NCBI GenBank assembly: GCA_024803745.1
Contig: JANJXV010000188.1
Span: 558,001-622,000 of the forward strand
Source: Megascapheus bottae
Lineage: Eukaryota; Chordata; Mammalia; Rodentia; Geomyidae
DNA: 64,000 nucleotides
Direction of reading: 5' to 3'
Shown here: piece by piece, positions 56,432 to 64,000 of the stretch
Position numbering within the stretch: position 1 is the first letter of the stretch
How the letters are laid out: every line of letters begins with the position of its first letter
The notes under the pieces: generated by a model
The model's database searches: none
Told to the model about the DNA's origin: nothing
Seen by the model: the letters and a program-made list of their open reading frames with translations, nothing else
Translations under genes and position numbers: made by a program

Positions 56432-58558
56432 TACAAAAGCTCTGCAGTTTAATGCAGTCCCACTTACCAGCCTTTCTGATTTGTTGTGATTCTTGGTCCT
56501 TATTAAGAAAGTTTCAACCTGTGCCAAGGAGGTCTAGTGTATCTCCTATTCCTTCTTGTAAAGTTTTCAGTGTGTCAGCTTTTACCTCCAGGTCTTTGAT
56601 CCATTTGGAGTTAATTCTAGTGCAGGGTGACAAAGAAGGATCCAACTTTAGTTTTCTGCAGGTGCTTAACCAGTTCTGCCAGCACCACTTGTTGAAGAGG
56701 CTGTCTTTCTTCCATTCTATTTTTTTGGCTCCCTTGTCAAAGATTAGGTGGCCATAGGTCCGTGATTTAATATCTGGGTCCTCAGTTCTATTTCATTGGA
56801 CTGTAGGCCTGTTCTTGTGCCAGTACCAAGATGTTTTGATGATTATAGCTCTGTAATAGAGTCTAAAGTTTGGAATTGAAATTCCTCCTGTGCTGTTCTT
56901 TCTGCTAAGAAGTGTTTTGCTATACGGGGTCTTTTATTATTCCATATGAAATTTTGGATTGCCTCTTCTATTTCTTTAAAGAATGACATTAGGATATTGA
57001 TGGGTATTGCGTTGAATTTGTAGATAGCCCTTGGCAAGATTGTCGTTTTCGCGATGTTGATTCTTCCAATCCAGGAGCATGGGAGGTTTTTCCATTTCCT
57101 CCGTTCTGCTTTAATTTCCTTTTTCAGGGTTTTAAAGTATTCATCAAAAAGGTCCTTTACATTCTTGTTAAGGTAATTCCTAAGTACTTTATTTTCTTTG
57201 AAGCTATTGCAAAAGGAGTTGCTTTCCTGATTGTTGCCTCATTCCTCTCATTGTTGGCGTAGAGGAACGCGATTGATTTTTTTAAGGTTAATTTTATACC
57301 CTGCTAACCTTCCAAAGTTTTGAACCAGCTCAAGGAGCTTGGGAGTGGAGTCTATAGGATTCTTTAAATACAGAATCATGTCATCTGCAAAGAGGGAAAG
57401 GACATAGCTAGTAAATTAATTAGGAAGCCTACAGAATGGAAGAAGATCTTCACCGACCACACAGTGGATAAAGGCCTCTTACCTAAAATATATCAACAGC
57501 TCAAAAACTAATCTCCAAAGAAACAACCATCCCATTAAAAGATGGGCCAAAGACTTAAAGAGAGTCTTCTCTGAAGAAGAAACAAAAATGGCCTATAGAC
57601 ACATGAAGAAATGCTCAATATCTCTGGTCATAAAAGAAATGCAAACCAAAACAACTCTAAGATTCCACCTCACTCCAGTTAGAATGGCCAGAATCAAGAA
57701 AACTAATAACAACAGATGTTGGAGGGGATGTGGCCAGGAAGGATCACTACTACACTGCTGGTAGGAGTGCAAACTTGTTCAACTACTATGGAAAGCAGTA
57801 AGACTAAATATAGAGCTCTCCTATGACCCAGCAATTCCACTACTAGGCATTTACCCAATTGTCCAGAAACAAGGTCAGACTAAATCCACTAGCACAACGA
57901 TGTTTCATTGTAGCACTATTTACCATAGCAAAGATATGGAACCAACCCAGATGTCCCTCAGTTGATGAGTAGATCAACAAGATGTGGTATTTGTACACAA
58001 TGGAATTCTATGCTGCTGTCAGAAAGAATGACATCACCCCATTTGTTAGGGAATGGAAAGACTTAGAAAAAATCATATTAAGTGAAGTAAGCCAGACTCA
58101 AAGGAACTTAGGTTCAATGGTTTCCCTCATTTGTCATAATCAGTAGAAACCTTGGGCTCTCCTAGCAGAGATTTGAATAGAGCAAAACCTAGATACATAA
58201 GGCCATATAGTAGGACACTAAATGAAAGGACCCCTAGGATATAGAAACAAAAGTCATATAATGAGTGATTGTTGTCCTTAACGTACTATGTTATCTCTCA
58301 TCTCTTTTGCTATCCCTTGATTATCTCATATTGTTACAGTATCTTACTTTGTTATCTGATATGTTGGATGTATTTGTATTTGGTTATTTGAAATTGGATA
58401 GGGAAGGGGGGGAAAACAAGATGAGGGGTGGGGGTGGGGGGGATGGAAATGGGGACCAAGACATGAGAAAGGGTATCAATGTATGTGAATTAATGTACCT
58501 TCTATCTGGCAAATATAATGTAACCCTTCTATTAATTACAATAAAATATATGGAAAAA
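56432..58558. mobile_element. Twin-primed (5'-inverted) young L1 with 15-bp target duplication
   Basis: Exact flanks AAGAATGCAACAACA at 56417-56431 and 58559-58573. The left arm (56432 to about 57397) is minus-strand ORF2, starting at the reverse transcriptase FADDM motif (antisense at 57378-57392). It ends where ORF2 reads AGCTTTTGTA. The right arm (about 57397-58558) is plus-strand and starts AAAGGACATAGCTAG, the very next ORF2 sequence, through the 3' UTR and A-tail. A G-rich tract lies at 58405-58442. Few disabling changes, so young, but 5'-truncated and inverted, hence immobile. Confidence 0.96.
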
Positions 58559-58573
58559 AAGAATGCAACAACA

Positions 58574-58690
58574 ACAGAGAGGGGGAAAGAGGGGGAGAGG
58601 GAGAGGAAGAGAGAAAGGGAGAAGGAGAGGGGCAGGGAGAGGGAGAGGGAGAGCGAGAAGGAGAGGGAGAGCGAGAAGGAGAGAGAATAA
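58574..58690. repeat. (GAGAGG)n purine tract
   Basis: GAGAGGGA and AGCGAGAAGG repeats directly after the L1 target duplication. Confidence 0.95.
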
Positions 58691-59134
58691 CCTATTTGAT
58701 GAACACTGATGAAATTTTCTCAGTAAAATTCAAATTGAATTTATCATGTAAAGATCAAACACCATGATCAAATTGGTTTTATTTCACAGATGCATGCATT
58801 CTTTAACATATGTAAATCAATGAACATAATTCAGCACTTAAGTAGAATCAAGGACAAAAATCTTTTGATAATCTCAATCAATAATCTCAGATGCAGGAAA
58901 AGCTTTTGACAAAATGCAACTTTTATGACAAAATATTTGAATTAATTATATAGAAGACAAATTTAACTAATAGGTTTGTTCAGCTAAAATTTCCCTAATT
59001 AAAATCAAGCATTTTAGTGAAAACTCCTATTTGTTTGATAAATGTATGTATATTCATGACACCACTAATAAAAAATCAAGGTATAGAACATTTCTGTTGC
59101 CTGGGACAACAATTATCTTATCCCTATACCCCAT

Positions 59135-59580
59135 CTCCTGAGAATCACTTGATTTTTGTCTTTGTACTGTTGACTTCAGAATGTCACAATTGGAATCAAA
59201 CAATATGCAATCTTTTGAGGCTGGCTTTTTAAAAATCATTTTGTACAATGCATGAGCAATTCAGCTATGGCGTATTTATTACTATTTTAAAATTATGATT
59301 GGGATGTTTTCTTTCATGGTAAAGTGAAACACATTTCATGTATTTGCCTGCTGAAGGACTTTATATGTTGCCTTTGTGATTATGAATTAAGCCACTGTAA
59401 TATTTATTACCAGTTTTTCTGTGAACATGCTTTTATTTCTCTTAGATAAATACCTAGGAGTTGAATTGCAAGGTGGTATATAAAAGACATGTTTCGCCTC
59501 AGGAGAAATACTTAAAACATTTTCCAGAGTGGCTATTCCATTTCTGAATTCTCAATAGCAGTACATGTGTGTTCTAGTGG
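59135..59580 (-). mobile_element. Ancient L1M 3' region, minus
   Basis: Antisense blocks: GAATTAAGCCACTGTAATA-like, CTCTTAGATAAATACCTAGG, GAGTTGAATTGCAAGGTGGT, CATTTTCCAGAGTGGCTATT. Confidence 0.75.
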
Positions 59581-59617
59581 CTTTATATTTTTCTGCATAT
59601 GGTGCTCTCAATTGTTT

Positions 59618-59806
59618 ATTTGCCGGTCCTGGGGCTTGAACTCAGGGCCTGAGAACTGTCCTTGGGCTTTCTCAAGACTAGGGTTCCACCATATGAGCTA
59701 CAGCACCACTTTTCAGCTTTTCTATGTATGTGGTACCAAGGAATTGAACCCAGGTCTTTGTGCATGCTAGGTAAGCACTCTAATCCTAGGCCAAACTCCC
59801 CGCCAG
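59618..59806 (-). mobile_element. ID-dimer SINE, minus
   Basis: GCCGGTCCTGGGGCTTGAAC and GGTACCAAGGAATTGAACCC with GCATGCTAGGTAAGCACTC. Only lightly diverged. Confidence 0.95.
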
Positions 59807-60027
59807 AGGTATTTTTTTCCTATATTCATTTCCATCTGTTTTTCATCTTTGGTGAGGTATTCAGATCTTTCATCCATGTTGAGAATGGAGATTTATTTTG
59901 TTTACTGTTGAATTTTAAGAATATTTTATGTAATTATATAGGTACAAAACGTATTTTAAAAATATTTCCACATGTGTTTTGCAGGTATTGTTTTCCTGGT
60001 CTTAGCTTGCCTTTTAATTCGTAACAG

Positions 60028-61118
<1,091 letters not shown>

Positions 61119-61194
61119 TTAATTTGACTTATCTTTTTTTTTCATGGATAATGGTTTTGGTGGCCTACCAAAAACTCATGGCCAGATCAAAAGT

Positions 61195-61345
61195 CACCTA
61201 AGGGTTGGTTGGGGTTGAGATGACAGGGGGAGGAAAGATGGAAGAAGTAATAGTGATCAGATGCTTGATGTTTGTAAACTGATTTTCTGAATTGGAATGT
61301 CTCATTTCAGCTACTTAAAGTAAGAAAACAAATCAAATAAATTTA
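61195..61345 (+). mobile_element. L1-3'-UTR-like repeat fragment
   Basis: GTGATCAGATGCTTGATGTT, CTGAATTGGAATGTCTCATT and CTACTTAAAGTAAG, in the order of 35580-35662. Confidence 0.45.
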
Positions 61346-61374
61346 AAAGATTAAGTCACCTAGATTTCTTCCTA

Positions 61375-61555
61375 TTTTATCTCCTGGAATCTTTATAGTT
61401 TTCTATTATACATTTAGGGCTGTGGTCCATTCTGAGTAACTTTCTGTAAAAAGGTTTATCATCTAAATTTATAAAAAATATTTTTTGTCTTTCTGTATCC
61501 AATGTTTCTACCATCATTTGTTAAAGATAGGCATGTGTGTGCTTTTGTTCATATA

Positions 61556-61599
<44 letters not shown>

Positions 61600-62480
61600 A
61601 CACACTACACATATATACATGTGTTTCAGGTCTGCTTGGTCTATTAATCTGTTTGTTATTCTCGTGATAGCATATTGTCTCTCTTTCCTTTTTGGTGCCA
61701 ATATTCAGGTTTCTTGATTTCTACCTATAGTATATATTATTGCTTTTCTTCAGCTTGCTTTACAGTTGTATTATTTTTGTCCTCTAATCTTTTAACATGA
61801 AATCTTGACTTACTGATATTAGTTCTTTTTGAAAATATTTTTACCCAATAATATAAATTTCCCCATAAGTACTGTTCTTGCTGCTTACACACATTTTGAC
61901 ATGTCATATATTTTTATATTTGTTTAGTTCTAAATCCTTTAGATTTCTCTTAGGGTTTCTCCTGTGAACATGAGTTATTTAGAAGTTTAATGGTGAATTG
62001 CCATATACTTGGGATATTCCAACTACTTTCTATTATTGACTTCTTGTTTAATTCCATTACGATCTCAAAGCATATTTCATGTGATTTCTAATATTGTCTA
62101 TTTGTTGCTTTAGTCTTATAGTTATGAATGTGGTTAGTCTTGGGGATTGTTCCATTTTAAATGTAAGAAGAATGTGTGTTTGACTGCTATTGTATACAGC
62201 ATTCTGTGTCAATTACATCCAGCAGAACAACAGTCTTACTGATTTTATATCTACTGGTGTATTAATTAATGGTAGAGGTATGTATGTTGAAGTCTATGAC
62301 TGTAACTCTAGATTGAATTATTTCTCCATGGAGTTCTAACATTTGTCATATGCATTTTGGCCTGGGGTTTATTTCTTGACTTACCAATGCTGTCTTGATA
62401 GGTAATTTACAATAAGTCTCAAAATCAGATAGTATTATTAACTGATTTTATCCTTTTTTAAAAAAAATAATTGACCTGTT
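61375..62480 (-). mobile_element. Ancient L1M fragment, minus
   Basis: Antisense L1M blocks: GTACTGTTCTTGCTGCTTAC, GTTATTTAGAAGTTTAATGG, TTAATTCCATTACGATCTC, GAAGAATGTGTGTTTGACTG, ATGTTGAAGTCTATGACTG. Interrupted by (TG)n at 61559-61597. Confidence 0.75.
61559..61597. repeat. (TG)n microsatellite
   Basis: Pure TG run inside the L1M. Confidence 0.97.
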
Positions 62481-62659
62481 ATAGCCTGTTGTGATGGTTC
62501 TGTTTCTCATTTTGGAATCAAATTGCTGTTTGACCTCCTTGCCTACCACCAAAAAAACTCATGCTGGGATTTTAAAATTGGTTTCATTAATATATATATA
62601 TGGAAAGATGTATGAATTTGTGGTCTTTCTTGTATAGAGGCTGTGTGCTATGGGGTTGG

Positions 62660-62748
62660 AGGCCTGGCTTGGTTGGTAGAGCGCTAGCCAATGCGTGAAA
62701 GCAGTAGCTACCGTGTGCAAGTCATGATCTCAGACCAAAAAAAAAATC
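62660..62748 (+). mobile_element. ID-like SINE monomer, plus
   Basis: GGCTTGGTTGGTAGAGCGCT A box and an A-tail at 62738-62747. The middle is unusual. Confidence 0.6.
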
Positions 62749-62866
62749 CCATTCTGTGGTAATCCTCTCTGTATCTTTCCAGTTTTGAGTATATGTACAG
62801 TCATATGTGAGTATGTGATGGAATTTTTAACAGAATTAATTTAAATCACTGGAACAGTTTTGTATT

Positions 62867-62960
62867 TTTCTTTTTACTGTCGAGGTGTTATACAGAGGTT
62901 ATTACAGTTACTTAGGTAGGTAATGAATACATTTCTTTTTCAACGGTGTCACCTTCACCC
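62867..62960 (-). mobile_element. L1-3'-end-like repeat fragment
   Basis: Best-preserved member of the dispersed family: TTATACAGAGGTTATTACAG and GGTAATGAATACATTTCTTT. Confidence 0.5.
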
Positions 62961-62961
62961 C

Positions 62962-63652
62962 TTGTTTTCTCCTAGTTTTTCTCTCTCAGTCCCCTTTCCC
63001 ATGAAACAGTTTGTTCTGTGACTGTTCATGTGCTAAGATTTGTTTGTTCATTCCATTGTTCTATGGAAATGTTTAGAAAATTGTTCAACTTCCAATCTAA
63101 CACACAATATTTTCTTCTACATTCTCATATTTCTAACATTTCTGAGCCACATTTTATAATGTTCACCCTACATATGTTGCACTTGCCTTCTTTGATTTAT
63201 ATTTAATATGTATGTTTTCATAATTCTTACTTGTTTATGGTTAGTCTGTGCATTTACTGCACCAAGGAACCAGAGGCTTGCAAAGTGTTTGGACCTTGCT
63301 GCAGCAAGTGTAGTTTAGTCCCCAGGGTAACAGAGAGGCTTGCTGTTGTAGTCAAGCAAGTGAAAATCTGCAGTCACTGGGGAAGCAGGATGTGAGAAAC
63401 AGGAAGCAATCCTCTTGAGTGCAGGTGTCTTGTGGGAGATAAACAACCATCGCATTGATGTAACATGGAAGTGGGAAATTTTCAGGGCACAAATGAGTTA
63501 TTTTGGATCTTCAGAGGAAGCTAGCTCCTCAGAAACAGATTGGGGATACTGATGGGTCATGTTGGAATGGGTTGAGGCCGGTAGACATTGGCACCAATAA
63601 GATCTTGATGTAGAAAACCTAAAGAGAGGGAGATTTTGTGTCAAGAAGAGAG
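62962..63652. other. Unique sequence, nothing recognised
   Basis: No feature supported. Confidence 0.3.
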
Positions 63653-63654
63653 CA

Positions 63655-63885
63655 AAGATAGGATCTGGTGGCTCACACCTGTCATTCTGGCTAATTCAGG
63701 AGGTTGAGATCATCAAGGTTTGAAGCCATCCAGGGCAGGGAGATTTGTTAGGAGTCATTTCCAATGAGCCACCCAAAAAAAAAGCCAGAAGTGGATCTGT
63801 GGCTCCAGTGGTAGAGCACTATCCTTGAGCTCAAAATCGCTGAGACAGTGCCCAGGCTCTGAGTTCAAATCGCGGAACGCTCTCC
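63655..63885 (+). mobile_element. 7SL/ID hybrid SINE, plus
   Basis: AGGATCTGGTGGCTCACACC to CTCTGAGTTCAAATCGCGG. Its normal A-tail is replaced by the TC/AC tract. Confidence 0.92.
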
Positions 63886-63923
63886 ACCTCTCTGTCTCTG
63901 TCTCTCTGTCTCCCTGTCTCTCC

Positions 63924-63956
<33 letters not shown>

Positions 63957-64000
63957 CCTCTCTCTCTCTCTCTCTCACACACATACACACACACATACAC
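63886..64000. repeat. (TCTG)n (TC)n (AC)n microsatellite, running off the right edge
   Basis: TCTCTGTCTC units, TC run, then ACACAT/CACA to the end. Confidence 0.97.

Larger units (their letters stand above)
55840..58985 (+). mobile_element. Ancient L1 ORF2 fragment, plus (host for two insertions)
   Basis: ORF2 text is seen at 56045-56120 (GAAAACCTAGAAGAACTTCA), 56262-56416 (CAAAGAAAAGCCAAGACCAG) and 58740-58920 (ACACCATGATCAAATTGGTT, CAGGAAAAGCTTTTGACAAA), with consistent order and strand. Removing the insertions at 56141-56218 and 56432-58558 restores continuity. Long dead. Confidence 0.8.

Noticed and set aside
58265..58690. 141-codon open frame on plus.
   Set aside because: It starts in the L1 3' UTR and ends in a GAGAGG repeat, so it is not a gene.

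Overview
The window looks like nuclear DNA from a mammal, most likely a rodent. It is AT-rich, has almost no coding sequence, and is packed with LINE-1 fragments, long microsatellites and two very abundant SINE types. One SINE is a dimer of two tRNA/ID-like halves. The other is a hybrid of a 7SL (B1/Alu-like) left half and an ID-like right half. I know that pair best from beavers, kangaroo rats and pocket mice (Castorimorpha). This placement is inference from repeat style; the species cannot be read from the sequence. No bacterial, phage or plasmid features, CRISPR arrays or operons are present.  Gene content is small and mostly dead. (1) 388-594, minus strand: one exon, with a visible splice acceptor, from a RALGDS-like Ras-GEF N-terminal region. 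This is the only intron-bearing gene trace. (2) 21850-23662, plus: a processed pseudogene of RWDD3 that carries a 124-base piece of intron 1. (3) 38159-39020, minus: a polyadenylated retrocopy of an mRNA I do not recognise, with an intact 103-codon frame. (4) 60028-60983, minus: a processed pseudogene of ribosomal protein L5.  By region: 0-10 kb holds the RALGDS-like exon, (CA)n tracts and a decayed L1 ORF2. 10-25 kb holds a short direct repeat, two 99.4%-identical inverted copies of an 894-bp segment (12.3 and 23.7 kb), many SINEs and the RWDD3 pseudogene. 25-38 kb is mostly unique DNA with MIR, SINE, L1 3' ends and long TC/TG microsatellites. 38-42 kb holds the unknown retrocopy and old L1. 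43-46 kb is an L1 3' half split by a SINE. 48.2-48.5 kb is a solo IAP/ERVK-like LTR with perfect 6-bp target duplications. 50-54 kb is old L1. 55.8-59 kb is an old L1 hit by two separate twin-primed L1 insertions. 59-62.5 kb holds old L1 and the RPL5 pseudogene. The right edge is SINE plus TC/AC microsatellite.  The genes do not work together. The main interest is retrotransposition and rearrangement history: nested insertions whose order can be read from target-site duplications, a retrocopied splice variant, 5'-inverted L1s, and a recent inverted segmental duplication with SINE breakpoints. I found no convincing new biological system.
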